Shown: positions 1 to 8,542 of the stretch, piece by piece
Layout: every line of letters begins with the position of its first letter
Position numbering within the stretch: position 1 is the first letter of the stretch
Origin: an uncultured Acetatifactor sp.
Lineage (GTDB): Bacteria > Bacillota > Clostridia > Lachnospirales > Lachnospiraceae
DNA length: 62,157 bases
Direction: 5' to 3'
Assembly: GCA_910589035.1 (NCBI GenBank)
Contig: CAJUSI010000091.1
Coordinates: 1-62,157 of the forward strand
Made by a program: the position numbers and the translations under genes
Notes under the pieces: model-generated
The model's database searches: none
What the model was told of the DNA's origin: nothing
Seen by the model: only the letters and a program-made list of their open reading frames with translations

Positions 1-70
1 GCGAAGTTTTCATTTGCGAAAATTCGGATTTTCATTTCGTTAAAAGTGCGAAAAGGAGGCGACTTTTTTT

Positions 71-388
71 ATGGCAAGTCAAGTAATGAGAATTACCCTG
101 AAAGCGTATGAGCATCAGCTGGTGGATGCATCTGCGAAGAAGATTATCGAGACTGTGAAGAAGACAGGATCCGAAGTGAGCGGTCCCGTGCCCCTTCCCA
201 CCAGGAAGGAGGTTGTGACGATCCTGAGAGCCGTACACAAGTACAAGGACTCCAGGGAACAGTTCGAGCAGAGAACCCATAAGAGGCTGATCGACATCAT
301 CGCGCCCACCCAGAAGACAGTGGATGCGCTGCAGAGGCTGGAGATGCCCGCAGGCGTGTACATTGATATCAAGATGAGAACCAAGTAA
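71..388 (+). CDS. rpsJ: 30S ribosomal protein S10
   Basis: S10 is a small-subunit protein of the 30S head that in other bacteria also joins transcription antitermination with NusB. The 105-residue product has normal family length and the usual opening MASQVMRITLKAYEHQ followed by the conserved GPVPLPTRKE loop. The ATG is preceded by AGGAGG at 54-59. It is the first gene of the S10 operon, whose promoter lies before this window. Rplc follows after a 159-bp gap. Confidence 0.98.
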   Translation: MASQVMRITLKAYEHQLVDASAKKIIETVKKTGSEVSGPVPLPTRKEVVTILRAVHKYKDSREQFEQRTHKRLIDIIAPTQKTVDALQRLEMPAGVYIDIKMRTK

Positions 389-547
389 TAAATCCAAAGC
401 TGCCAAGCTGATTTGGATTTTGCCTCTACTTAGACGTAAGAACACAATTCCCGTTCAGGGGCGGAGCATTGAGCTTCGCGGTTACGGCGCAACGGTAACC
501 TGTGGTCCGCTATGTAGATGAAGCCTTCGGGCAGAAAGAGAGGAAAC

Positions 548-1231
548 ATGAAGAAAGCGATTTTGGCGACAAAGATCGGGATGACCCAGATCTTCAATGA
601 AGACGGCACTCTGATTCCGGTAACCGTTCTTCAGGCGGGACCCTGTGTGGTAACCCAGGTTAAGACAATGGAGAACGACGGCTACAAGGCAGTTCAGGTG
701 GGATTCGTCGAGAAGAAAGAGAGAATCATCAATAAGGATGCCGGCGGAAAGAAGGAGATTATCCACAGGCATGGTGCAAATAAGGCTGAGCAGGGCCATT
801 TCAAGAAGGCCGGCGTAAGCGCCAAAAGATATGTCAGAGAGTTCAAATTTGAAAATGCCGAGGAATATACCTTGGGCGCAGAGATCAAGGCGGATATCTT
901 CGCCCAGGGCGACAAGATCGATGCGTCTGCTATTTCAAAGGGAAAAGGCTTCCAGGGCGCGATCAAGAGACTGGGACAGCACCGGGGCCCCATGAAGCAC
1001 GGTTCCAAGTTCCATCGTCATCAGGGTTCCAACGGAGCATGCTCCTCCCCCAGCCGTGTGTTCAAGGGAAAGGGAATGCCCGGCCACATGGGCTGCGTGA
1101 AGGTGACCGTGCAGAATCTTGAGGTTGTGAGAGTGGATGCAGAGAAGAATCTGCTGCTGGTAAAGGGTTCAGTACCCGGGCCCAGGAAGTCGCTGGTGAC
1201 CATCAAAGAGACTGTCAAGGCGCAGGCCTGA
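548..1231 (+). CDS. rplC: 50S ribosomal protein L3
   Basis: L3 is an early assembly protein of the large subunit whose loop reaches the peptidyl transferase centre. The product opens MKKAILATKIGMTQIF, the L3 signature, and carries the conserved HHQGS-like loop (FHRHQGSNGACSSPSRVFKG). The open frame extends upstream to 518, but the ATG at 548 sits just after a GAGAGG ribosome site and gives the family start; 227 residues is slightly long for L3. Second gene of the S10 operon. Confidence 0.97.
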   Translation: MKKAILATKIGMTQIFNEDGTLIPVTVLQAGPCVVTQVKTMENDGYKAVQVGFVEKKERIINKDAGGKKEIIHRHGANKAEQGHFKKAGVSAKRYVREFKFENAEEYTLGAEIKADIFAQGDKIDASAISKGKGFQGAIKRLGQHRGPMKHGSKFHRHQGSNGACSSPSRVFKGKGMPGHMGCVKVTVQNLEVVRVDAEKNLLLVKGSVPGPRKSLVTIKETVKAQA

Positions 1232-1257
1232 TTTAGTGCGAAAGGAGGGCATATCAA

Positions 1258-1878
1258 ATGGCAAACGTAGCTGTTTTAAATATGGAAGGCAAGGAAGTCG
1301 GTACAATCGAATTAAGCGATGCAGTGTTTGGCGTGGAGGTCAATCAGCATCTGGTTCACATGGCGGTTGTACAGCATCTTGCAAATAAGCGTCAGGGAAC
1401 CCAGAAGGCCAAGACGCGCGGCGAGGTATCCGGAGGCGGAAGGAAACCCTGGAGACAGAAGGGAACCGGTCATGCAAGGCAGGGTTCCACCAGATCACCC
1501 CAGTGGAAGGGAGGCGGCATGGTATTCGCGCCCGTTCCCAGGGACTATTCTTTCAAGATCAACAAGAAAGAAAAGAGAGCCGCACTGAAGTCCGCCCTGA
1601 CCAGCAAGGTACAGGAGAACCGCCTGGTTGTGCTGGATGAGCTGAAGTTCGACGGGATCAAGACGAAGAATTTCGTGACAGTGATGAACAACCTGAAGGT
1701 CTGCAAGGGCCTTGTGGTTATCAACGGAAACGACAACAACGTGGTAATGTCCGCAAGAAATGTGCAGGAGATCGACATGATTCCGGCAGACAGAATCAAT
1801 GTCTATGATGTGGTGAAAGCGAAGACTCTGGTTCTGACCAGGGATGCCGTTGCAAAGATCGAGGAGGTGTACGCATAA
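1258..1878 (+). CDS. rplD: 50S ribosomal protein L4
   Basis: L4 lines the peptide exit tunnel; in enterobacteria it also represses the S10 operon. The 206-residue product shows the tunnel-loop motif (GEVSGGGRKPWRQKGTGHARQG, around residues 60-80) rich in Gly and Arg. The ATG follows AAAGGAGGG at 1241-1249. Its TAA shares its last base with the rplW start codon (TAATG), so the two genes are probably translationally coupled. Confidence 0.98.
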   Translation: MANVAVLNMEGKEVGTIELSDAVFGVEVNQHLVHMAVVQHLANKRQGTQKAKTRGEVSGGGRKPWRQKGTGHARQGSTRSPQWKGGGMVFAPVPRDYSFKINKKEKRAALKSALTSKVQENRLVVLDELKFDGIKTKNFVTVMNNLKVCKGLVVINGNDNNVVMSARNVQEIDMIPADRINVYDVVKAKTLVLTRDAVAKIEEVYA

Positions 1879-2177
1879 TGGCAGATATCAAATACTATGA
1901 CGTAATCCTCAAACCGGTGATCACCGAGAAGAGCATGGCCGGTATGAGCAATAAGCAATATACCTTCCTGGTTCATACGGAAGCGAACAAGAGCCAGATC
2001 AAGGAAGCGGTTGAGAAGATGTTCGAGGGAGCAAAGGTAAAGCGGGTCAATACCATGAACTGCGAAGGCAGGAAAAAGAGACGCGGAACAGTGGTCGGCA
2101 AGACCGCCAGGACCAAGAAGGCCATTGTATGGCTCACCGAGGACAGCAAGGATATTGAGATTTTCGCCGGACTGTGA
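1878..2177 (+). CDS. rplW: 50S ribosomal protein L23
   Basis: L23 sits at the exit of the peptide tunnel and is the docking site for trigger factor and SRP. The 99-residue product has the family opening (YYDVILKPVITEKSM) and the basic segment GRKKRRGT. It overlaps the rplD stop by one base. A 77-bp spacer then precedes rplB. Confidence 0.97.
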   Translation: MADIKYYDVILKPVITEKSMAGMSNKQYTFLVHTEANKSQIKEAVEKMFEGAKVKRVNTMNCEGRKKRRGTVVGKTARTKKAIVWLTEDSKDIEIFAGL

Positions 2178-2254
2178 CGGAAAAGCCTGGTTTAAGTATG
2201 TGGCCGCGGGACATGCGGCTGCGCAAAGAATCATAGAAAAGGAGATAAAAAGAA

Positions 2255-3097
2255 ATGGGAATTAAGACATATAATCCCTATACACCTTCCAGAAGGCATA
2301 TGACGGGCTCTGATTTTTCCGAGATTACCAAGAAAACTCCCGAGAAGAGCCTGTGCACTTCCCTGAAGAAGAATGCCGGACGCAACAATCAGGGTAAGAT
2401 TACTGTGAGACATCGCGGAGGCGGGTCCAGAAGAAAGTACAGAATCATTGATTTCAAAAGAAATAAGGACGGGATCCCCGCAAAGGTGATCGGAATCGAA
2501 TATGATCCCAACAGGTCCGCAAATATCGCGCTGATCTGCTATGAGGACGGCGAGAAGGCATATATCATCGCGCCCCAGGGACTGACCGACGGAATGACCG
2601 TCATGAACGGTTCTCAGGCCGAGGTAAGAGTAGGAAACTGCCTGCCCTTATCCGATATTCCTGTAGGTGCCCAGGTGCACAATGTAGAGCTGTATCCGGG
2701 CAAGGGCGGACAGCTGGTTCGCTCCGCAGGCAACAGCGCACAGCTGATGGCCAAGGAAGGAAAGTATGCAACGCTCCGCCTTCCCTCCGGCGAAATGAGA
2801 ATGGTTCCCCTGGTGTGCCGCGCTACCATCGGCGTGGTGGGCAATGGCGACCACAACCTCATCAATATCGGTAAGGCGGGACGCAAGCGCCATATGGGTA
2901 TCCGTCCCACGGTACGCGGTTCCGTCATGAACCCCAATGACCATCCTCATGGAGGCGGTGAAGGCAAGACCGGTATCGGACGTCCCGGTCCCAGCACCCC
3001 CTGGGGCAAGCCTGCTCTTGGCTATAAGACACGCAAACCTAAGAAGGCTTCCAATAAGCTGATTGTAAGAAGACGTGACGGCAGTGCAATCAAATAA
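2255..3097 (+). CDS. rplB: 50S ribosomal protein L2
   Basis: L2 helps join the subunits and supports peptidyl transfer. The 280-residue product matches family length and ends with the conserved HPHGGGEGKTGIG segment and basic tail; this His-containing loop lies near the catalytic centre in known ribosomes. AAAAGGAG at 2238-2245 precedes the ATG. A small hairpin follows the stop codon. Confidence 0.98.
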   Translation: MGIKTYNPYTPSRRHMTGSDFSEITKKTPEKSLCTSLKKNAGRNNQGKITVRHRGGGSRRKYRIIDFKRNKDGIPAKVIGIEYDPNRSANIALICYEDGEKAYIIAPQGLTDGMTVMNGSQAEVRVGNCLPLSDIPVGAQVHNVELYPGKGGQLVRSAGNSAQLMAKEGKYATLRLPSGEMRMVPLVCRATIGVVGNGDHNLINIGKAGRKRHMGIRPTVRGSVMNPNDHPHGGGEGKTGIGRPGPSTPWGKPALGYKTRKPKKASNKLIVRRRDGSAIK

Positions 3098-3127
3098 CGG
3101 AAAGCATGCTTCGCAGCTTTCTGTTAT
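3093..3127 (+). other. Hairpin between rplB and rpsS
   Basis: ATAACGGAAAGC pairs with GCTTTCTGTTAT around a short loop directly after the rplB stop. There is no U tract, so it is not a classical terminator; it could protect or process the transcript. Function is not established. Confidence 0.4.
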
Positions 3128-3151
3128 CCAGAATAATGAGGAGGAAAGACA

Positions 3152-3433
3152 ATGGCTAGATCACTTAAAAAAGGACCTTTCGCAGATGAAAGCCTGTTAA
3201 AGAAAATAGACGGTTTAAACGCATCAGGACAGAAGCAGGTTATCAAGACCTGGTCCCGTCGTTCTACAATTTTCCCTTCCTTTGTGGGACATACGATTGC
3301 AGTTCATGACGGAAGAAAGCATGTGCCTGTGTATGTTACTGAGGATATGGTTGGCCATAAGCTGGGAGAATTCGTTGCAACCAGAACCTACCGCGGCCAT
3401 GGCAAGGACGAGAAGAAATCCAAGGTAAGGTAA
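3152..3433 (+). CDS. rpsS: 30S ribosomal protein S19
   Basis: S19 is part of the 30S head and contacts the A-site tRNA region together with S13. The product opens MARSLKKGPFADESLL and contains the conserved WSRRSTIFPSFVGHTIAVHDG core. Its 93 residues are the family norm. GAGGAAAG precedes the start. It is followed 23 bp later by rplV. Confidence 0.98.
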   Translation: MARSLKKGPFADESLLKKIDGLNASGQKQVIKTWSRRSTIFPSFVGHTIAVHDGRKHVPVYVTEDMVGHKLGEFVATRTYRGHGKDEKKSKVR

Positions 3434-3456
3434 TAGGATGAAGGAGGGTATAATCT

Positions 3457-3846
3457 ATGGCTAAGGGACATAGAAGTCAGATTAAGAGAGAAAGAAACGC
3501 GCAGAAGGATACCAGACCTTCAGCAAAGTTATCTTACGCAAGAGTGTCTGTGCAGAAGGCCTGTTTCGTATTGGATGCCATCAGAGGCAAGGATGTGGAG
3601 ACGGCGCTGGGAATCCTGCAGTACAATCCCAGATACGCTTCCAGCCTTATCAAGAAGCTCGTGGAGTCGGCGGCCGCGAACGCCGAGAACAATCTGGGGC
3701 TTAACAGGGATAACCTCTATATTGCGGAGTGCTATGCAAATAAGGGGCCTACCATGAAGCGCATCCAGCCCAGGGCACAGGGCAGGGCTTATAGAATCGA
3801 GAAGAGAATGAGTCATATCACTGTTGTGCTGGATGAGAAGAAGTAG
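3457..3846 (+). CDS. rplV: 50S ribosomal protein L22
   Basis: L22 extends a hairpin into the exit tunnel and is a known site of macrolide resistance mutations. The 129-residue product shows the conserved region around RIQPRAQGRAYRIEKRMSHI that forms the hairpin tip. Start ATG follows AAGGAGGG at 3440-3447. Confidence 0.98.
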   Translation: MAKGHRSQIKRERNAQKDTRPSAKLSYARVSVQKACFVLDAIRGKDVETALGILQYNPRYASSLIKKLVESAAANAENNLGLNRDNLYIAECYANKGPTMKRIQPRAQGRAYRIEKRMSHITVVLDEKK

Positions 3847-3866
3847 GGAAAGGAGCGGACAAACAA

Positions 3867-4526
3867 ATGGGACAGAAAGTTAATCCTCATGGCTTAAGAG
3901 TCGGAGTTATTAAAGAATGGGATTCCAGATGGTATGCTGAGGGCGAGTTTTCCGATTACCTGGTGGAAGACTACAATATCAGAAAGTACCTTAAGAAAAA
4001 GTTGTACAGCGCGGGCGTTTCCAGAATAGAGATTGAAAGAGCGTCCGACAGAATCAGAGTAATCATTCACACTGCAAAGCCCGGCGTGATCATCGGAAAG
4101 GGCGGCGCGGAGATCGAGGTTACCAAGACCGAGCTTGCAAAGCTGACCGACAAAAAGGTGCTGATCGACATTAAGGAGATCAAGAAACCGGACAAGGATG
4201 CGCAGCTGGTGGCGGAGAATATCGCGCAGCAGCTGGAGAACCGTATTTCCTTCCGCCGCGCCATGAAGTCCTGCATGGGCAGAACCATGAAGTCGGGCGC
4301 GCTGGGAATCAAGGCCGCATGTGCCGGACGCCTTGGCGGAGCCGATATTGCCCGTACCGAATTCTACAGTGAGGGCACGATTCCCCTTCAGACGCTGAGG
4401 GCAGATATCGATTATGGCTTTGCAGAGGCGGATACCACATACGGAAAGGTTGGTATCAAGGTATGGATTTACAAGGGAGAGGTACTTCCTGCAAAAGGAA
4501 ACCAGACGGAAGGGAGTGATAAATAA
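3867..4526 (+). CDS. rpsC: 30S ribosomal protein S3
   Basis: S3 forms the mRNA entry channel with S4 and S5 and has helicase-like activity. The 219-residue product opens MGQKVNPHGLRVG and carries a KH domain with the motif VIIGKGGAEIE (about residues 73-84). The stop codon overlaps the rplP start by one base (TAATG). Confidence 0.98.
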   Translation: MGQKVNPHGLRVGVIKEWDSRWYAEGEFSDYLVEDYNIRKYLKKKLYSAGVSRIEIERASDRIRVIIHTAKPGVIIGKGGAEIEVTKTELAKLTDKKVLIDIKEIKKPDKDAQLVAENIAQQLENRISFRRAMKSCMGRTMKSGALGIKAACAGRLGGADIARTEFYSEGTIPLQTLRADIDYGFAEADTTYGKVGIKVWIYKGEVLPAKGNQTEGSDK

Positions 4527-4954
4527 TGTTAATGCCTAAAAGAGTAAAGCACCGCAAACAATTCCGCGGAAGCATGGCCGGAAAGGCATCAAGAGGTAAT
4601 ACTGTCACTTACGGTGAGTACGGTCTGGTGGCAGCCGAGCCTGCCTGGGTGAAATCCAACCAGATTGAGGCGGCGCGTATCGCACTGACCCGTTATACCA
4701 AGCGTAACGGCCAGGTCTGGATTAAGATCTTCCCCGATAAGCCCGTAACCGCGAAGCCGGCGGAGACCCGTATGGGTTCCGGTAAGGGTTCCGTAGAATA
4801 TTGGGTAGCAGTTGTAAAGCCCGGCCGCGTAATGTTTGAGATCGCCGGCGTTCCCGAGGAACAGGCAAAAGAGGCGTTGCGTCTTGCAATGCACAAGCTT
4901 CCCTGCAAATGTAAAATCGTTGCTAAGGCAGATTTGGAAGGCGGTGTAGAATAA
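4526..4954 (+). CDS. rplP: 50S ribosomal protein L16
   Basis: L16 organises the A and P tRNA sites of the large subunit. The family opening MLMPKRVKHRKQFRG supports the ATG at 4526 rather than the next ATG two codons on. The 142-residue product has the conserved RMGSGKGSVEYWVAVVKPG segment. Stop and start overlap with rpmC (TAATG at 4952-4956). Confidence 0.97.
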   Translation: MLMPKRVKHRKQFRGSMAGKASRGNTVTYGEYGLVAAEPAWVKSNQIEAARIALTRYTKRNGQVWIKIFPDKPVTAKPAETRMGSGKGSVEYWVAVVKPGRVMFEIAGVPEEQAKEALRLAMHKLPCKCKIVAKADLEGGVE

Positions 4955-5157
4955 TGAAATCCAGTAAGTTTTTAGAAGAATTAAACGCAAAGTCCGTGGA
5001 GGAACTGAACAAGGACCTTGTTGCCGCGAAGAAAGAGCTTTTCAATTTAAGATTCCAGAACGCGACCAATCAGCTGGATAATACGGCGAGAATCAAGGAA
5101 GTTCGGAAGAATATCGCACGTATCAATACAGTTATTACCGCGAAAGCGAATGCATAA
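4954..5157 (+). CDS. rpmC: 50S ribosomal protein L29
   Basis: L29 is a small helical protein near the tunnel exit, next to L23. The 67-residue product has the family pattern EELNKDLVAAKKELFNLRFQ and the second helix NTARIKEVRKNIARINTVI. It overlaps rplP by one base. Confidence 0.96.
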   Translation: MKSSKFLEELNAKSVEELNKDLVAAKKELFNLRFQNATNQLDNTARIKEVRKNIARINTVITAKANA

Positions 5158-5186
5158 TTGCGGGCGGCAATGAAAGGAGAACGAAT

Positions 5187-5441
5187 ATGGAAAGAAATCT
5201 GAGAAAAGTTCGTACTGGCAAGGTTGCCAGCAACAAGATGGATAAAACGATTGTCGTGGCCATTGAAGAGCGCGTAAAGCATCCCCTCTACAAAAAGGTT
5301 GTGAAGAGAACCTACAAGCTCAAAGCCCATGACGAGAAGAACGAGTGCAATATCGGGGATACCGTGAGAGTGATGGAGACAAGACCTCTGTCCAAGGAAA
5401 AGAGATGGAGACTTGTGGAGATCGTGGAGAGAGCAAAATAA
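5187..5441 (+). CDS. rpsQ: 30S ribosomal protein S17
   Basis: S17 is a primary 16S rRNA binder needed early in 30S assembly. The 84-residue OB-fold product contains the hallmark TGKVASNKMDKTIVVAIE and ETRPLSKEKRWRLVEIVERAK. AAAGGAGAA precedes the ATG. Confidence 0.97.
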   Translation: MERNLRKVRTGKVASNKMDKTIVVAIEERVKHPLYKKVVKRTYKLKAHDEKNECNIGDTVRVMETRPLSKEKRWRLVEIVERAK

Positions 5442-5468
5442 CGCGAAAGGATAGCAAGGAGGAAAATC

Positions 5469-5837
5469 ATGATTCAGCAGGAAACAAGACTGAAGGTTGC
5501 CGACAACACCGGTGCGAAAGAATTGCTTTGCATCCGCGTTATGGGCGGCTCTACAAGAAGATATGCGCATATTGGCGATGTGATCGTTGCTACGGTGAAA
5601 GACGCAACACCAGGCGGCGTTGTAAAGAAGGGTGATGTGGTCAAGGCGGTGGTAGTGCGCACCGTAAAGGAAACCCGCCGCAGGGACGGTTCCTACATCA
5701 GATTTGACGAGAATGCCGCGGTTATTATCAAGGATGACAACACACCCAGAGGAACCCGTATTTTTGGGCCGGTAGCAAGAGAGCTTCGTGAAAAACAGTT
5801 CATGAAGATTGTGTCTCTGGCTCCCGAGGTGTTATAG
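5469..5837 (+). CDS. rplN: 50S ribosomal protein L14
   Basis: L14 forms an intersubunit bridge and is the docking site for RsfS silencing factor in other bacteria. The 122-residue product has the canonical opening MIQQETRLKVADNTGAKELLCIRV and full family length. AGGAGGAAAA precedes the ATG. First gene of what is the spc operon in other species; no promoter is evident between rpsQ and rplN. Confidence 0.98.
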   Translation: MIQQETRLKVADNTGAKELLCIRVMGGSTRRYAHIGDVIVATVKDATPGGVVKKGDVVKAVVVRTVKETRRRDGSYIRFDENAAVIIKDDNTPRGTRIFGPVARELREKQFMKIVSLAPEVL

Positions 5838-5893
5838 AAAACAAGAGCGGTTTTCCATAATCAGGTATTGTAGGAAATAAGGGAGGTGCCGTT

Positions 5894-6205
5894 ATGGCCA
5901 CAATGAAGATTAAAAAGGGCGATACCGTAAAGGTGATCGCCGGCAAAGACTGTAATGCAGAGGGAAAGGTAATTTCCGTTGACATGAAGAACCACAGGGT
6001 GCTTGTAGAGGGCGTGAATATGATTACAAAGCATGCGAAGCCTTCCCAGGCCAATCCCAACGGCGGTATCGTCAAGAGGGAAGCTCCCATCGATCTTTCT
6101 AATGTAATGCTTGTCTTCAAGGGTAAAGCTACCAGGGTTGGCTTTAAGATGGACGGGGACAAGAAGGTTCGTTTCGCCAAGGCGACGGGCGAAGTCATTG
6201 ACTAA
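5894..6205 (+). CDS. rplX: 50S ribosomal protein L24
   Basis: L24 starts assembly of the large subunit. The 103-residue product begins with a KOW motif (KKGDTVKVIAGKDCNAEGKVISVD) and has the conserved NGGIVKREAPIDLSNVML segment. GGGAGGTG lies 7 bp before the ATG. Confidence 0.97.
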   Translation: MATMKIKKGDTVKVIAGKDCNAEGKVISVDMKNHRVLVEGVNMITKHAKPSQANPNGGIVKREAPIDLSNVMLVFKGKATRVGFKMDGDKKVRFAKATGEVID

Positions 6206-6246
6206 TTAAGCTGCGGAATACGCGGTTTAGGAAGGAGAAGCGAAAA

Positions 6247-6789
6247 GTGGCAAGATTAAAAGATGCGTACTACGAGACAATGGTAGACGCTATGACGAAG
6301 AAATTTGGATATAAAAATGTGATGGAAGTTCCGAAGCTCGACAAGATTGTTGTCAATATGGGCATCGGTGAAGCCAAGGAAAATCCGAAGGTTCTTGAAA
6401 ACGCCGTATCCGATATGGAGACCATCACCGGTCAGAAGGCAGTGCTCACCAAGGCGAAGAAGTCCGTGGCGAATTTCAAGATCCGTGAGGGAATGAATAT
6501 CGGCTGCAAGACCACGCTCCGCGGCGAGAAGATGTATGAGTTCCTTGACCGTCTGATCAACCTGGCGTTGCCCCGCGTGCGTGATTTCAGAGGTGTCAAT
6601 CCCAATGCTTTTGACGGCAGAGGAAATTATGCCCTGGGTATTAAGGAGCAGTTCATTTTCCCCGAGATCGAGTATGACAAGATCGACAAGACCAGGGGCA
6701 TGGATGTGATCATCGTAACCACCGCCAAGACGGATGAAGAAGCCCGCGAACTGTTGACACTGTTCAATATGCCTTTCGCAAAACAATAA
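6247..6789 (+). CDS. rplE: 50S ribosomal protein L5
   Basis: L5 binds 5S rRNA with L18 and contacts P-site tRNA. The start is GTG at 6247, 8 bp after AAGGAG; it gives the family opening (ARLKDAYYETMV). The 180-residue product carries VNMGIGEAKENPK and the RDFRGVNPNAFDGRGNYALGIKEQFIFPEI block. Confidence 0.98.
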   Translation: MARLKDAYYETMVDAMTKKFGYKNVMEVPKLDKIVVNMGIGEAKENPKVLENAVSDMETITGQKAVLTKAKKSVANFKIREGMNIGCKTTLRGEKMYEFLDRLINLALPRVRDFRGVNPNAFDGRGNYALGIKEQFIFPEIEYDKIDKTRGMDVIIVTTAKTDEEARELLTLFNMPFAKQ

Positions 6790-6803
6790 GGAGGTTTATT
6801 TTC

Positions 6804-6989
6804 ATGGCTAAAACATCACTGAAAATGAAACAGCAGCGCAAGCCCAGGTTCTCAACCCAGAGCTACACCCGCTGCAAGATTTGCGGCCGTCCCCACGCTT
6901 ACCTGAGAAAATATGGCATTTGCAGAGTATGCTTCCGCGAATTGGCATATAAGGGGCAGATACCCGGTGTCAAAAAGGCGAGCTGGTAA
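6804..6989 (+). CDS. rpsZ: 30S ribosomal protein S14, zinc form (type Z)
   Basis: S14 is a 30S head protein. This 61-residue product is the short zinc-binding form: Cys24, Cys27, Cys40 and Cys43 form two CXXC pairs (CKIC and CRVC). Zinc-free, longer paralogues usually serve under zinc limitation in Firmicutes and none is present here. GGAGG at 6790-6794 precedes the start. Confidence 0.97.
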   Translation: MAKTSLKMKQQRKPRFSTQSYTRCKICGRPHAYLRKYGICRVCFRELAYKGQIPGVKKASW

Positions 6990-7028
6990 ATACAGGGTAA
7001 GTGAGCTGGTAAGAAGGAGGAAAATAGA

Positions 7029-7427
7029 ATGACAATGGATCCAATTGCAGATATGCTTACAAGAATTCGTAATGCAAATACTGCCAAGCACGACACAGTG
7101 GATATCCCTGCTTCCAGAATGAAGACGGCGATCGCCCGGATTCTTTTGGACGAGGGGTATATAAATAAATACGAGATAATCGATGACGGTAATTTCAAGG
7201 CCATCCATATTACGCTGAAGTACAGTGCAAACAAGAGCGAGAGGATTATTTCCGGTATTAAGAGAATTTCCAAGCCGGGTCTGCGCGTGTATGCGGGTAA
7301 GGATGAGCTTCCCAAGGTTCTGGGAGGATTGGGAATTGCCATTATTTCCACCAACCAGGGCGTTGTCACCGACAGGAAGGCCCGTGAGCTGAACGTGGGC
7401 GGCGAGGTACTTGCGTTCGTATGGTAA
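7029..7427 (+). CDS. rpsH: 30S ribosomal protein S8
   Basis: S8 is a primary 16S binder and represses the spc operon in E. coli. The 132-residue product opens MTMDPIADMLTRIRNAN and ends with the conserved TDRKARELNVGGEVLAFVW. The ATG at 7029 lies 8 bp after AAGGAGG; an in-frame ATG at 7035 is a possible alternative. Confidence 0.98.
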   Translation: MTMDPIADMLTRIRNANTAKHDTVDIPASRMKTAIARILLDEGYINKYEIIDDGNFKAIHITLKYSANKSERIISGIKRISKPGLRVYAGKDELPKVLGGLGIAIISTNQGVVTDRKARELNVGGEVLAFVW

Positions 7428-7456
7428 TAGATTCCCGCAGCCGGGAATTTATATAA

Positions 7457-7518
7457 AGATTTCCAGGCGGCCAGGAGGGTGTATGCACACCTCTTCAGGA
7501 CGACCGGCAGGGAAATCT
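7457..7518 (+). other. Nested hairpin between rpsH and rplF
   Basis: In the 163-bp gap, AGATTTCC at 7457-7464 pairs with GGAAATCT at 7511-7518. Inside is a second stem, GGGTGT with ACACCT. A separate small stem, ATTCCC with GGGAAT, precedes it at 7432-7449. No U tract follows. It may be a processing or protein-binding site; this is inference from pairing only. Confidence 0.4.
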
Positions 7519-7590
7519 GAGTTATATGCAATTTATGGCGGCTGTGCAAAATAGTAGAAAATGGTTTTATAAAATATAGGAGGTACGGGC

Positions 7591-8133
7591 ATGTCACGTA
7601 TAGGGAGAATGCCAATCGCGGTTCCTGCGGGTGTTACCGTGGAAATTGCAGAAAATAATAAAGTGACCGTAAAAGGTCCCAAGGGTACTCTGGAAAGAGT
7701 ATTGCCCGCTGAAATGGAGATCAGGCTGGAAGGAGCGGAAGTGCTGGTTACCAGGCCCAATGATCTGAAAAAGATGAAATCTCTTCATGGTCTGACCAGA
7801 ACGCTCATCCACAATATGGTAGTAGGCGTTACCACAGGCTACGAAAAGAAGCTGGAGGTAAACGGTGTCGGTTACAGGGCCGGAAAGTCTGGCAGGAAGC
7901 TGACTCTGAACCTCGGCTATTCCCATCCTGTGGAGATGGATGATCCCGAGGGCATCGAGACGGTTGTCGAGGGCCAGAATGTGATCATCGTCAAAGGGAT
8001 TGATAAAGAAAAAGTTGGCCAATTCGCGGCTGAAATCAGAGACAAGAGGAGACCTGAGCCTTATAAGGGCAAGGGTATCAAGTATGCCGATGAGACAATC
8101 AGACGTAAAGTCGGCAAGACCGGTAAGAAATAA
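7591..8133 (+). CDS. rplF: 50S ribosomal protein L6
   Basis: L6 sits at the factor-binding region near the sarcin-ricin loop. The 180-residue product opens MSRIGRMPIAVPAGV and ends with the conserved RRPEPYKGKGIKYADETIRRKVGKTGKK tail. ATAGGAGGT precedes the ATG by a normal spacing. Confidence 0.98.
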   Translation: MSRIGRMPIAVPAGVTVEIAENNKVTVKGPKGTLERVLPAEMEIRLEGAEVLVTRPNDLKKMKSLHGLTRTLIHNMVVGVTTGYEKKLEVNGVGYRAGKSGRKLTLNLGYSHPVEMDDPEGIETVVEGQNVIIVKGIDKEKVGQFAAEIRDKRRPEPYKGKGIKYADETIRRKVGKTGKK

Positions 8134-8153
8134 CAGATAAGGAGAGTATGAAG

Positions 8154-8522
8154 ATGGTTAACAAGAAATCAAGAAAAGATGTTCGTGCGAAAAAGCACTT
8201 AAGAATTCGTAACCGCTTCAGTGGCACTGCCGAGAGACCTCGTCTGGCGGTATTCAGAAGCAATAATCATATGTATGCTCAAATTATCGACGACACGGTT
8301 GGGAATACATTGGTATCCGCTTCCACTCTCGAGAAGGACGTCAGGGCGGAGCTTGCCCAGACCAATAATGTCGACGCGGCGGCATACCTGGGAACAGTCA
8401 TCGGTAAGAGAGCAGTGGAGAAGGGTATAAAGCAGGTGGTCTTTGACAGAGGCGGCTATATATATCACGGTAAAGTCGCAGCATTAGCTGACGCAGCCAG
8501 AGAAGCTGGCTTGGAATTCTAG
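8154..8522 (+). CDS. rplR: 50S ribosomal protein L18
   Basis: L18 carries 5S rRNA into the large subunit with L5. I chose ATG 8154 over ATG 8148 because GGAGAG (8141-8146) is only 1 bp from the upstream codon but 7 bp from 8154, and MVNKKSRKDVRAKK is the usual opening. The 122-residue product has RLAVFRSNNHMYAQIIDD and the terminal DRGGYIYHGKVAALADAAREAGLEF. Confidence 0.97.
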   Translation: MVNKKSRKDVRAKKHLRIRNRFSGTAERPRLAVFRSNNHMYAQIIDDTVGNTLVSASTLEKDVRAELAQTNNVDAAAYLGTVIGKRAVEKGIKQVVFDRGGYIYHGKVAALADAAREAGLEF

Positions 8523-8542
8523 GAAAGGAAGAGAGATACACC

